Source of the DNA: DASRHT01 sp035293765
GTDB taxonomy: Bacteria; Chloroflexota; Ktedonobacteria; Ktedonobacterales; Ktedonobacteraceae
Direction of reading: 5' to 3'
DNA length: 64,000 nt
NCBI GenBank assembly: GCA_035293765.1
Contig: DATGMF010000053.1
Location: forward strand, 186,001 to 250,000
In this document: in pieces, positions 49,787 to 58,853 of the stretch
Layout of the letters: each line of letters opens with the position of its first letter
How positions within the stretch are numbered: position 1 is the first letter of the stretch
Position numbers and translations under genes: made by a program
Notes under the pieces: generated by a model
Database searches by the model: none
What the model saw: the letters and a program-made list of their open reading frames with translations, nothing else
What the model was told of the DNA's origin: nothing

Positions 49787-51187
49787 TTATCCCACCAACT
49801 GGAAGCGTTCCGCGATGTCCTTGAGTTGTGGCTCATTGCGCCACTTCGCAGGGACCTCTTGCCGGAAGATCGTCATGGCCTCGTGAAAGCGTTTTTGACT
49901 CTTCAGGGCGATGGCTCCGCTGAGACCCTCTTCGAGGCAACGAGCATACTCCTCAAGGTTATTTGACAGGATAGCAGCCTGCCCTTGATGATTCGTAATT
50001 TCCAGGCGGATACGTTCAGGCAAGACGCTCGTGGACTGGTAGCCAGTCAAGCGGCCCTCAAATAGTTTGCCGCCAAAGGTGGCGAAGGCTTTGTCCCCTT
50101 TGCCCTGGCTCAGATAGGCCAGCCCCTCATAAAGGCCCATTATTAAGATGTTAGCATTAGCGTGTACCTGGAGATCGTATTCTGAGTGATCAGGAAAGGT
50201 TTCATAGGCGAGTTGGATGTAGAATTCTGCCTCTCTGGTGCGTCCACAGTGAGAGAAAGCCTCAGCCGCTATAATATAAGCGCGAGCCTGTAACAATGGA
50301 GGGATGTAGCGGCTGTAGGAGAGCATTTCTTGACTGGCCTTGAGCATATCTTCGTAGTGCTGTGTATAGTGAAATGCGACCGCTAACTCGATCAATGCGG
50401 CCACTAAGGTCGGGTAATCGCTGGCTTGTTTGGCATAGATGACTGCTTGTTGAGAGAGCGTCACCTTGTCGGCAAGCTTTAACCGATGAGCGGCGAGGAT
50501 GCTCTGAAGCCTTAATCCCTGTGAGGCCAGACTGGCCGCCTGAGTGTGAGAGGGAGCCAGTTGGAGGAAACGCGGGAGGAAGCTGGCAAGCACCTGCTCG
50601 GCCATCTGCAACTGCCCGGCGTTGCTCAATTCCCAGCATGTCGCAGTCAGTGTTTCAAAGTGCTGTAGCGTTGCCGCATTCAGGTTTGAGGGTGTAGCTA
50701 GCGCAGTGGTTAAACGCTCCCACGGCTCAGGGTCAGGATCAGCTAAGGTTTGAGGAACGACAGACAACATACTCGCAGTAGAGAGCAGATGTAGTAAGGC
50801 TGCCCTTCTCTGTGGGTCAAAGTGTGCCATAGTGATATCTCCTAGTGCTAGCAGTTGCAGGAGAGGTGCAATCTGTTCCGGCGTCAACTTGACGGGAGGT
50901 AACAGGGTATCTTCCTTTGCCTCTCCTATGGTCTCCCCGTCACGATAGAATGTTCTGGTCCCGCCTCGCTGATCTGAGCCTTCCTGCTGCTGATCCAGCT
51001 TGACCAACCCAAGTTGTTCTGGGGTCTTCTCAAGACAGGCACAGAGCCGCTGGATGTTATCGATTCTGAGGGATTTCCCACTTTCGGCCCGTGCCACAGT
51101 AGTGATGCCAATCTCTGCGAAATCCGCTAACTGTTGTTGGCTCCATCCCTTTTGAAGCCTTGCCCTGCGTAACAGTATATTTTTCAT
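49787..51187 (-). CDS. Xre-family HTH protein with TPR-like helical domain
   Basis: 466 residues starting MKNILLRRARLQKGWSQQQL; AGAGGGCAAGG precedes the ATG. N-terminal Xre HTH (~1-60). The remaining ~380 residues are helical repeats (KQASDYPTLVAALIELAVAF, ARAYIIAAEAFSHCGRTREA, LYEGLAYLSQGKGDKAFATF). This resembles RRNPP-type or other TPR-sensing regulators, which respond to peptides or act as phage-related regulators. No peptide gene was identified nearby, though a small secreted protein is encoded next door. Role inferred only. Confidence 0.8.
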   Translation of the reverse strand: MKNILLRRARLQKGWSQQQLADFAEIGITTVARAESGKSLRIDNIQRLCACLEKTPEQLGLVKLDQQQEGSDQRGGTRTFYRDGETIGEAKEDTLLPPVKLTPEQIAPLLQLLALGDITMAHFDPQRRAALLHLLSTASMLSVVPQTLADPDPEPWERLTTALATPSNLNAATLQHFETLTATCWELSNAGQLQMAEQVLASFLPRFLQLAPSHTQAASLASQGLRLQSILAAHRLKLADKVTLSQQAVIYAKQASDYPTLVAALIELAVAFHYTQHYEDMLKASQEMLSYSRYIPPLLQARAYIIAAEAFSHCGRTREAEFYIQLAYETFPDHSEYDLQVHANANILIMGLYEGLAYLSQGKGDKAFATFGGKLFEGRLTGYQSTSVLPERIRLEITNHQGQAAILSNNLEEYARCLEEGLSGAIALKSQKRFHEAMTIFRQEVPAKWRNEPQLKDIAERFQLVG

Positions 51188-51438
51188 CCTTGCCCTCTCA
51201 CACGCGCCAGACTGTCTTTGCATCATTTGCAAGCCGTTCTCGCGTTATTATAACATAAACGCTAATCTCATCATGCCTCCACTTACTTATCACAAGTCAG
51301 AGTCAAGAGGTCGTTCAGTGAGACATTACACCTTTTATTCTGTTCTACACTTGCTGCTAGAGATTAGCAACACGAAGCCAGAGGGCAAGCGATGAATAGA
51401 ACGCTTTGCTTCGCTAGAAAATGCTATGGAGGGTCGCA

Positions 51439-51741
51439 GTGGAATATTATTGTCACAAGCCTGCATCCCAGGGAGAGTTCGTTCAGGCGATCAATTACCT
51501 GAACAAGATCGGTGCCAGCGTGGAACCTGTCACAATTGACGGGGTCATTTATTTGAAAATCATCTGTCCAGAGGGGACGCAAGGGACATTTGCTGGCAAC
51601 AATACGCTGCCAGATTATGCTGTGAAGCGTCCTGGTGGCGGCGAGTTTTATGTCAGGAAGCTATTTCACCGCAACACGCTCCCCAACAGGGCCTATCAGT
51701 GCGTGCTCTTTGTAGGAGAGGAAGATCATGCCAATCCCTAA
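51439..51741 (+). CDS. Small protein of unknown function
   Basis: 100 residues from GTG 51439 (MEYYCHKPASQGEF), chosen because GGAGGG precedes it; an ATG at 51421 is possible. Soluble alpha/beta pattern: AINYLNKIGASVEPVTIDGV then YLKIICPEG. No family is recognised. Overlaps the next gene by 14 bases, so the two are coupled. Confidence 0.55.
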   Translation: MEYYCHKPASQGEFVQAINYLNKIGASVEPVTIDGVIYLKIICPEGTQGTFAGNNTLPDYAVKRPGGGEFYVRKLFHRNTLPNRAYQCVLFVGEEDHANP

Positions 51742-52081
51742 AGAAGTTGCCCCGTCCATCATTGAACTGGAGCAAGATGAAGCTCGTCACCTGATCCGCC
51801 TGCTCCTCTCGCATCAGCACAGCCAGCAGCTCACTCCTTATATTACAGAGGTGGTGGAGAAGGTTTCCCGCTCTACGACCATTGAGATTGGTGGCATGTG
51901 CCTGGCCGTCCTCAATGCCACACTTAATTCGATCATTGCGGATGCATCAACCCACGCCGATGACGTAATGAGGCTGACAGGTATCCTCTACAAAGTGCAG
52001 CAGCAGGTACATCAAGGCATGGCTGAAATCCTCGCTACAGAACCATTGCGCCTGGATCGTTTATCCTCTGGTAGGCCGTAG
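51728..52081 (+). CDS. Small helical protein of unknown function
   Basis: 117 residues, AGGAGAGG upstream. Entirely helical in appearance: SIIELEQDEARHLIRLLLSH, TPYITEVVEKVSRSTTIEIG, and DDVMRLTGILYKVQQQVHQG. It could be a partner or antitoxin-like protein for the overlapping upstream gene, but there is no motif to support that. Its TAG stop is the TAG of a GTAGGGGC repeat. Confidence 0.55.
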   Translation: MPIPKEVAPSIIELEQDEARHLIRLLLSHQHSQQLTPYITEVVEKVSRSTTIEIGGMCLAVLNATLNSIIADASTHADDVMRLTGILYKVQQQVHQGMAEILATEPLRLDRLSSGRP

Positions 52082-52165
52082 GGGCAGGGCTAGCCCCTGC
52101 CCTGTGATCTCCTCGCTTGTTGTGCTAGCCCTTGCCCTGTGACCTCCTCGCTTCCTCGCTGTTGT
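52078..52165. repeat. GTAGGGGC-family repeat, partly duplicated
   Basis: GTAGGGGCAGGGCTAGCCCC then TGCCCTGTGATCTCCTCGCT; GCTAGCCCTTGCCCTGTGAC repeats the second half. Supplies the stop of the preceding CDS. The 52166-52405 stretch shows no gene. Confidence 0.8.
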
Positions 52166-52405
52166 ACTTGCCATTCTCCTATGGATACATATGCTGTTGT
52201 GCTTGACATCTTCCTCTACATCCATATACAGTAGCATGATAAATTTATAAATCTTTTCAAGAAACCATACTAGTAGTTCGTTACTGTCCTCGGGCGAGAT
52301 TACTGTATCGCAACAATTTGAAAGACAAAGTGGGCTCGGGTCGTCGGCTCGAACCATTTCTCCTCACGGACACAGATGAAACACATGCTAACGACGAGGT
52401 GAGAG

Positions 52406-53058
52406 ATGTTTCTGGGAAAGTGGCGGTGGAGCACCCTACTATTAGCTTTGCAATGGATGACGAAGATCGCGAACAACGGGTCAGCTCTCCCGCAAACGAC
52501 GCCTCATCTTGACCAGAATCGCTATCAAATGGCTATGGGAGCAGTAGGCGTTGGCATGGATGATTTTGATATTGTGGGCAAGCAGCATTTCTGGAGCAAA
52601 GAATGCAAATCGCTCCTGGGGCTCCCTCCTGATGCGCGGGAGGATTTCTCCTACTATCGCTCCCTCATCCATCCAGAGGACAGAGAGCGGGTGTTCTCTC
52701 TTTTCGACGCGCATTATCATGCGAAAACGCCGCACAAGGTCGAATATCGCCTCGTGTGGTCGGATGGAAGCTTCCACTGGATTGTCGATCAAGGCAGGTT
52801 CCTGTATGATCGGCAAGGCAAGCCTGTTCGTCTCATTGGAGGTGCCTGGGAGATCACCGCACTCAAGCAATTGGAGCGACAAAAAGACGAGTTTTTTGTC
52901 AGATCGGCTATGAGTTGCGCACGCCCTTAACGGCTCTAAAGGGGAATATGCAACTCATCGAGCGACACCTGTGGCGCTGGCTGGCAACCCACGAGAACTC
53001 GCTGGCGGAGGGAGAGAAGTTTTTAGGGAGGTGCAATCATGAATTCTCACTATACTGA
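52406..53058 (+). pseudogene. Decayed PAS histidine kinase (frameshift, truncated)
   Basis: The first ~165 codons encode a PAS/PAC domain (HFWSKECKSLLGLPPDAREDF, FHWIVDQGRFLYDRQGKPVR, ITALKQLERQKDEFF). After the T run near 52891 the frame shifts. In the next frame it continues as a HisKA start, YELRTPLTALKGNMQLIERH, ending at 53058. The phospho-acceptor His of the H box is Tyr. There is no ATPase domain. So it has a frameshift, a lost catalytic residue and a missing 3' part. The intact kinase gene starts inside its remnant at 53039. Confidence 0.8.
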
Positions 53059-54637
53059 CGTGTCTGCGGCGAAACAGGAAGCATTGCCCTCAGTGACGCA
53101 AGATATGCTAGCAACTTTGCTTGATCTTGCACCGGACGCTTTGCTCGTCGTCGATTCGACGGGGGCGATCATCCAAGTGAATGCACAGATGGAGGCGCTT
53201 TTTGGGTATATCCAGCACGAACTGGTCGGCCAGCCTCTGGAACTTCTGCTTCCCGAGCGGCTGCGGCGCTTGCATGCTGTCCATTTCGAGCGGTATCTTC
53301 GTATGGCCTGTTCCCGCCCAATGGGCCTGGGACTCGATCTGGTTGGCCGATGCAAAGATGGCTGTGAAGTAGCCGTCGATGTAAGTCTGCGGCCCATCCT
53401 GCTTGAGCATAAGCTGCATGTGATGGGTGCAATGCGCGATGCGACTGAGCAGCGTCGCCTGCAACGCCTGGCACAGGAGGTGCAAGCAGAGAACAATGCA
53501 CGCTTGCACCTCCTCCAACTGATCCTGGATCACATTTCCGCCGGGATCTGTCTATTACAAGGGCCGCAATTGCGTTTATTGATGGCAAATCGGGCCGCGA
53601 TAACCCTCTGGGGAGCAAAGTGGCCGCCGGGCCTGGCACGGGAGGAGTTTGTGCGCAAGCACGGCGTCCAGTTCCTTGCCCCGAGTGGGGAGGAGCTCAC
53701 GGTGGTAGATTCGCCAGTTTACCGCGCTATGCTCTCCGGCGAACCCATTCTCCATGCTCAGGTAGTGATTCGTCAGCCTGATGGAACCCATCTGCCGACT
53801 TTGCTGGATACGATCCCGCTTGAGAATCTTCATTTGTTTGCTCGCCTGCCACAGGAGATGACGGCGGTACTGGCCCCGGCAGAACGGATCGTGATGGTGG
53901 CCCATTACGATGTCTCTGTGCTCAAAGAGGCTGAGAGGCTCAAAGATCAGTTCATCGGACTGGTAACGCATGAATTACGGACTCCGGTGACGATAATTGC
54001 GGGATGTGCGGATATTTTACTCCGGCGAGCTATGCGAGGGAAAAACCACCCCCTGGACGAGTGGCAAATCTCCAGGCTTGGGGAGGTGAAGCATGCAACC
54101 CAGCAGTTGGCGCACCTCACCGAAGATATGTTCGGCGCGATGCGTATGCAGTCAGGGCAGTTCCACTTAGATCGGTGTCCCACCGATCTGGTGGTTCTAA
54201 TCCAACAGGTCGTCGAACGGCTCCAAACGACCACCACCCGCCATCAATTCTCGCTGCACATCGCGCCTGCCCATCTCTGGGTGATGGCCGATGCGGTACG
54301 CATTGAACAGGTCCTTTCCAACTTGCTCAGCAATGCGATTAAGTATAGCCCTCAAGGGGGGCCAATTGAGGTGACGCTGAGCGAAGAAAAGCAAAGACAG
54401 GAAGCTCGCTTGAGTGTCCGCGACCACGGTATAGGCATTCCCCGTGAGCAGTATGCCCGCATCTTTGGGCGCTTTATGCGGGCCGATAATGGGCCTGCCG
54501 CGGGCATCCGTGGGACGGGGTTGGGGCTCTATCTCAGCCGGGAACTGGTCGAGCGACACGGAGGACACATCTCCTTCGAATCAGAAGAAGGAGAGGGTTC
54601 AACATTTTTCGTTACGCTCCCTCTGGCCCGCCTGTGA
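53039..54637 (+). CDS. PAS-PAS sensor histidine kinase
   Basis: 532 residues, GGGAGG before the ATG. First PAS ~20-140 (LLDLAPDALLVVDSTGAIIQ, ALFGYIQHELVGQPLELLLP). Second PAS-like region ~160-290 (LILDHISAGICLLQGPQLRL). HisKA with IGLVTHELRTPVTIIAGCAD (~315), HATPase with SNAIKYSPQGGP, DHGIGIPREQ and GTGLGLYLSRELVERHGG. No membrane spans. Close in design to the kinase at 42750 from the second PAS onward (both contain LKEAERLKD.FIG), so they are probably paralogues. No response regulator is adjacent. Confidence 0.94.
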   Translation: MNSHYTDVSAAKQEALPSVTQDMLATLLDLAPDALLVVDSTGAIIQVNAQMEALFGYIQHELVGQPLELLLPERLRRLHAVHFERYLRMACSRPMGLGLDLVGRCKDGCEVAVDVSLRPILLEHKLHVMGAMRDATEQRRLQRLAQEVQAENNARLHLLQLILDHISAGICLLQGPQLRLLMANRAAITLWGAKWPPGLAREEFVRKHGVQFLAPSGEELTVVDSPVYRAMLSGEPILHAQVVIRQPDGTHLPTLLDTIPLENLHLFARLPQEMTAVLAPAERIVMVAHYDVSVLKEAERLKDQFIGLVTHELRTPVTIIAGCADILLRRAMRGKNHPLDEWQISRLGEVKHATQQLAHLTEDMFGAMRMQSGQFHLDRCPTDLVVLIQQVVERLQTTTTRHQFSLHIAPAHLWVMADAVRIEQVLSNLLSNAIKYSPQGGPIEVTLSEEKQRQEARLSVRDHGIGIPREQYARIFGRFMRADNGPAAGIRGTGLGLYLSRELVERHGGHISFESEEGEGSTFFVTLPLARL

Positions 54638-55032
54638 AGCAGAACTGGCTGCGGATCTGCCCCTGTCCTTCGCTCTCCCTCCTCCCTTTTTGTCTTCCTC
54701 ACGAGCGTGTTCTCTACACCTTGCTGCGCTTGAGCATGTAGATGCGTAAAGGTGGGGTACAAAGGGGTAAAGTATACCATTCAGGCTCACCAGCGAGGAA
54801 CCACCCAGCAGCGCCAGAGAAAAATAGAGGCCGATGTTTAGATAGATTTTAAGTGTAGACAGGGTAATTACTGAAGAAGAAAGAATCGAGGCTACTCTCC
54901 ATTTTATCATGTTTTGCAGCATTGTATTGGCTGTTTTTGTATTTAATGTAGGATGCTTTCTTTTCGTGTAAGCACTTACAGAATACCCATCACTACCGCA
55001 TATCAGGGCATTTTCTGAGGCGTAACCAGAAT

Positions 55033-55080
55033 GTGACGCTTTCCATACTTCCCGTGATGTTTTCGTGATGTTTTGCGTTT
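55033..55080 (+). promoter_or_regulatory. GTGA direct repeats upstream of the GltD-like gene (site 3)
   Basis: GTGACGCTTTCC, then CGTGATGTTTTCGTGATGTT followed by TTGCG. GTG triplets at 55033, 55054 and 55065. The closest pair matches sites 1 and 2. The rest of the 54638-55181 gap holds no gene I can support. Confidence 0.6.
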
Positions 55081-55181
55081 ACGCTACCAGCATAAGAAAA
55101 CTAGCGTATCCGGTGAGAGCGCCAGTGAGCTGGAAGCCTGCGGAGGAGCCGGATCGGATATATTCCTGATAGGAGGTCAAC

Positions 55182-57173
55182 ATGGCCTATCGGTTTCAGG
55201 TCAATGAACAGACATGTATCAATTGTGGTATCTGTATGGATCTCTGTCCCGTGCGCTGTCTGGATATGACACGCCCCTCGGGGGTAGGCGAGATCGCCGG
55301 AGCAAATGAGCGGCAGAGCCCAATTCCCGGCGTCTGGGCTGAGCGTTCCTGGATGATGCTCACCCCTGTCCAGGTCGCGAGATGTATTGGTTGCCAGGTC
55401 TGTGCGCAGGAATGCCCCACCAATGCCATCACGATCACCAGCGCGGAGCAACCAGTGTACGCGCATCGCGGCCCCGTGTCCTATCTTCCTTCAGACGATG
55501 GCTGGCATGCCCTTGATGCATACACGCGCGCCAATCCCGAAGAGCCGGGTGAGACCCCGTGGGGCGAAGGGCGAGCATGGCATGTTGCCGAGCGCCAGAG
55601 TACCTGGCAAAGCTGGCGGAGCTGGCTGGGCGAACGCACCGAAGACTTACGTGCCCCTTGCCAGGCAGCCTGCCCCGTGGGGACCAATGCAGGTCTCTAC
55701 GTCAGCTTAATCGCGGAGGGACGTTACGACGAGGCTTTGAGAGTCGCATCCGAGCCAAATCCCTTTCCCAGCATCTGCGGGCGCGTCTGTACAGCGCCTT
55801 GCGAAGACGTCTGTCGTCGTGGAGAGTTTGACGAGCCCATCGCCATTCGCGATCTCAAGCGCTTCGCCACCGATCATGGCGGCGCGATGAAACGCAATCT
55901 CCCCACACCTAAACATCACTATGCCGAAACAGTCGCCATCGTCGGGGCCGGTCCTACCGGACTGAGCGCAGCCTATTACCTGGCCCGGCGCGGCTACAAA
56001 GTGAGTGTCTTCGATGCCATGCCGGTCGCGGGCGGCATGATGGCCGTCGGCATTCCAGATTACCGTCTCCCACGTACTGAGCTCAACCGTGATATTGATG
56101 CCATTCGCGAACTGGGCGTTGAAATCCATCTCAATACCGCCATAGGGCGAGATGTTAGTCTGGACGATCTACGAGAAACGCATGATGCCGTATTACTGGC
56201 GGTGGGTGCGCAGAAGAGCCAGCGCCTCAACATTCCAGGTGAACTAGCATATCTTGAAGTTATTCCCGCTACTACATTTCTGAAAAGCTTCAACCTGGAC
56301 CCCAGCACCAGGATCACCGGAGATATCGCGGTTATCGGCGGCGGCAGTACTGCCATGGACGCAGCCCGCTCAGCTCTGCGGGCGGGAGCAAAGAGCGTTC
56401 ATATCCTCTATCGCCGCACGCAAGCCGAGATGCCTGCACAGCATGAGGAAGTACGAGCGGCTCTCGCCGAAGGCATACAACTGCATGAACTGACCGCGCC
56501 GATCCTGGCTCTGGGCTCGGAAGGGCATTTGCGGACGATCCGCTGTCAACGCATGAAGTTGGACGAGCCCGATGAGAAGGGGCGCCGTCGTCCGGTGCCG
56601 GTTCCCGGCTCAGAATTTGATATGCCAATCTCCATGATGATCGTCGCCATTGGAGAGGCGCCCGATCCCTCGTTCTTGCCCGAAGGCACCAGCGTTGAAA
56701 TCGCTCCCTGGGGCGGCCTGCTGGTCAACAAAGAGACGCTGGCAACGGGTGCAACCGGCATCTTTGCGGCGGGCGATGTCACTTATGGACCGAAAACAAT
56801 CATTCATGCGGCCGAGCATGGCAGATTGGCGGCGCGCTCAATTCACGCTTACCTGCGAGGGCTCTCGCCGCGCAGCGTCATGGAGATGCCCGACGACGAG
56901 TTCGAGACCCACTCCCAATTACCGCCCGATGGCACCGTCATACTGGATCTCAGTCCGCTACCGCGCGAGATCATGCCGCTGGAGATAGGCGATGCAGCTC
57001 GCGAACGCTCAATCGAGTTTGCGAAAGGCTTCACCGAAGAGCAGGCGCGACGGGAGGCGAGCCGTTGTTTACGCTGCGATCTGGCCTATCTCTGCCCCAC
57101 CGTGCATATCATCAACCCTCTTTCAGTATCCTCAAGCGGATCGAGTATAGCTACTGACTCCCGCCGACCTTGA
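55182..57173 (+). CDS. Ferredoxin-like / GltD-like FAD-NAD(P) oxidoreductase
   Basis: 663 residues, AGGAGG before the ATG. Residues 1-90 hold two 4Fe-4S motifs: C12-x2-C-x2-C-x3-CP and C68-x2-C-x2-C-x3-CP. Residues ~160-225 are the GltD-type cysteine region (CQAACPVGTNAG, CGRVCTAPCEDVC). FAD site VAIVGAGPTGLSAAYYLARR; NAD(P) site IAVIGGGSTAMDAARSALR; late motif GIFAAGDVTYGPKTIIHAAEHGR. Glutamate synthase large subunit is absent, so electron transfer between NAD(P)H and ferredoxin or a membrane partner is more likely. Two membrane genes follow. The last ~19 residues are encoded by an element F copy. Confidence 0.88.
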   Translation: MAYRFQVNEQTCINCGICMDLCPVRCLDMTRPSGVGEIAGANERQSPIPGVWAERSWMMLTPVQVARCIGCQVCAQECPTNAITITSAEQPVYAHRGPVSYLPSDDGWHALDAYTRANPEEPGETPWGEGRAWHVAERQSTWQSWRSWLGERTEDLRAPCQAACPVGTNAGLYVSLIAEGRYDEALRVASEPNPFPSICGRVCTAPCEDVCRRGEFDEPIAIRDLKRFATDHGGAMKRNLPTPKHHYAETVAIVGAGPTGLSAAYYLARRGYKVSVFDAMPVAGGMMAVGIPDYRLPRTELNRDIDAIRELGVEIHLNTAIGRDVSLDDLRETHDAVLLAVGAQKSQRLNIPGELAYLEVIPATTFLKSFNLDPSTRITGDIAVIGGGSTAMDAARSALRAGAKSVHILYRRTQAEMPAQHEEVRAALAEGIQLHELTAPILALGSEGHLRTIRCQRMKLDEPDEKGRRRPVPVPGSEFDMPISMMIVAIGEAPDPSFLPEGTSVEIAPWGGLLVNKETLATGATGIFAAGDVTYGPKTIIHAAEHGRLAARSIHAYLRGLSPRSVMEMPDDEFETHSQLPPDGTVILDLSPLPREIMPLEIGDAARERSIEFAKGFTEEQARREASRCLRCDLAYLCPTVHIINPLSVSSSGSSIATDSRRP

Positions 57174-57211
57174 GGAGGAGTATACGCATCAAAACTTGAA
57201 ATGTCAAGTGG
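57121..57211. repeat. Element F copy at the 3' end of the GltD-like gene
   Basis: TTTCAGTATCCTCAAGCGGA, ..TTGAGGAGGAGTATACGCAT and ..AAATGTCAAGTGGG. It is read in a different frame than in lysK and supplies the stop codon. Confidence 0.82.
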
Positions 57212-57240
57212 GCCTGCATTAGCATTAAGGAGAAGGAATA

Positions 57241-57858
57241 ATGTCACCACAAGATCTTACCACAGCCATTGTGAACGGCATCAACGCCGGAGGCGAGCAG
57301 TTCTTAGAGGGAACGCTTGCCGCCGCTTTGCCAATTATCTGGCTTGCCATACTGGGGCTGCACCTGGGCCGCCCCTACATTCTGGACATGATTGATCGTT
57401 TTACGCTGCGCCTGGGCGCTGATCTGCTCTGGCTCATCTACGTGGCGTTGCGCGACCTGCTGATCGTCTCTGGCGTCATTATGAGCTTTATGTTCTTCTT
57501 CCCAGATGTCGTCAACACCGATCCCTTGCCACTCACCGGAGGATTGGCGGCAGTGGCATTGTTTGGCGTCTTGCTGGTAAAACTGATGGGCGATCCCGAC
57601 CACAATCTGCGCGCCTTCCGCATCACCACCGTGCTGCTGGCAGTCGGAGCGGCTTTATACTTCGTGCCATACGTGCTGGGGACGCAGGGGAGTTTCGCCT
57701 TTAGCCCGAACCTGGTCACCAATACCAATCAGCAGTGGGCGGTTATCATCGCTTACATTTCTATCGGCCTGCTCGCCATTATGGGCGCAGTGGCAGCAAT
57801 CTACGCTTTGAGAACCGGCGGACGTCCAGAGGCACCGGGAAGCACTGCTGCTCAGTAG
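57241..57858 (+). CDS. Five-span membrane protein, paralogue A
   Basis: 205 residues, AAGGAGAAGG upstream. Hydrophobic spans at ~25-45, ~65-90, ~100-120, ~125-145 and ~165-190. Conserved with its neighbour: an early TTAI.N.....G, LHLGRPY before a basic turn, RLGAD, and LTGGLAA. No haem-ligand pattern or known family is recognised. It lies 67 bases after the iron-sulfur oxidoreductase, probably in the same operon. A membrane anchor or quinone-facing partner for it is an inference. Confidence 0.7.
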   Translation: MSPQDLTTAIVNGINAGGEQFLEGTLAAALPIIWLAILGLHLGRPYILDMIDRFTLRLGADLLWLIYVALRDLLIVSGVIMSFMFFFPDVVNTDPLPLTGGLAAVALFGVLLVKLMGDPDHNLRAFRITTVLLAVGAALYFVPYVLGTQGSFAFSPNLVTNTNQQWAVIIAYISIGLLAIMGAVAAIYALRTGGRPEAPGSTAAQ

Positions 57859-57932
57859 CAATGTGGGTATCAGATGAAGAGAATAGTTGACGAAGATTTA
57901 GCAGCTTTATCTAAGAAGCGAGGGAAGAAACA

Positions 57933-58601
57933 ATGAAACCAGAAGATGTCACCACTGCAATCACCAACGCTCTGATACAAGGCGGGTCCTCGTGGCTGAT
58001 CAGCACGATTGTCGCCTTCCTACCTGCTCTCTGGACGATGACCCTGATCTTGCACCTGGGGCGTCCATATGTCATACGCACTTTGCGTCGCTGCGGACTG
58101 AGGCTTGGCGCTGACGTGTGGTGGATGTCCTACATTCTCATGCGGGATGCCTTGATGGTGGTCACGTTCGCGCTAAGCTGGGTCTTTTTCCAACCCAATA
58201 TTGTAACCTCGGCTGCACTACCAATCACCGGAGGATTGGCTGCCCTCTGCTTGCTGATCGCACTGGCGGTCAAGCTCACACGGAGGGTAGACGACGATAT
58301 CAATGCCTACAGGCTGGCGACCGCCTTCCTGGTGCTGGGAGCAACGCTCTTCTATGGGCCTCAGGTCTTTGCAGTTGAAGCCACCAGTCAGGGGTATCTG
58401 GCAGGATTCGCAAAATTCTTTACCAGTAACTCAAATGAAACGTTGGCACTGATTTTGATGTGGATAGCATTAGCAGGAGTTGCGCTCATCGCGGCCTGGA
58501 TGTTTATACGAGCATGGGTATCGGCAAATCGCACAATGACCCGCCGCCTGGCTCCAAAGGAAACGCCAGCCGTCAAAGAGACAACGGCAGCAGTACAATA
58601 G
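57933..58601 (+). CDS. Five-span membrane protein, paralogue B
   Basis: 222 residues, CGAGGGAAG upstream. Same layout as the preceding protein and clearly related: VTTAITNALIQGG, LHLGRPYVIRTLRR, LRLGADVWWMSYILMRDAL, PITGGLAALC. It has an extra C-terminal tail (RRLAPKETPAVKETTAAVQ). The pair arose by tandem duplication and may form a heterodimer. Function unknown. Confidence 0.7.
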   Translation: MKPEDVTTAITNALIQGGSSWLISTIVAFLPALWTMTLILHLGRPYVIRTLRRCGLRLGADVWWMSYILMRDALMVVTFALSWVFFQPNIVTSAALPITGGLAALCLLIALAVKLTRRVDDDINAYRLATAFLVLGATLFYGPQVFAVEATSQGYLAGFAKFFTSNSNETLALILMWIALAGVALIAAWMFIRAWVSANRTMTRRLAPKETPAVKETTAAVQ

Positions 58602-58645
58602 GTATAGAGAATCCAGTCAGCGTACCTGAAAACAAGCCGTGTTCG

Positions 58646-58838
58646 GTAGGGGCAACCCTGGCGATTGCCCAGCCTCACGGAATGGTGATGGTAGGAGCAC
58701 CCCTGGCGGTTGCCCCCTGAAACAAGGTGGATAATAATATTGCCAGGATGCCTCCGGCAGAGGTGTCCTGGCAAATCGTCGTGTGAGAGAGAAGCAGTGT
58801 ATAGAGAGAAGCAGGGCAGGGGCCAGCCCTGCCCCTAC
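58646..58838. repeat. Three GTAGGGGC-family repeats before the UspA gene
   Basis: Units at ~58646 (GTAGGGGCAACCCTGGCGAT), ~58691 (GTAGGAGCACCCCTGGCGGT) and ~58811 (GCAGGGCAGGGGCCAGCCCT then GCCCCTAC). They fill the gap between membrane protein B and UspA; the last abuts the UspA ribosome site. Confidence 0.78.
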
Positions 58839-58853
58839 AGTAGGAGGGATAGA

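Noticed and set aside
54599..54922. Minus-strand frame of 107 codons with a hydrophobic start
   Set aside because: It ends inside the kinase gene on the other strand, has no ribosome site, and its C-terminal half is low-complexity antisense of coding sequence.
58710..58853. N-terminal extension of the UspA protein
   Set aside because: It translates dispersed repeats. GTG 58854 has AGGAGGG upstream and gives the normal UspA start.
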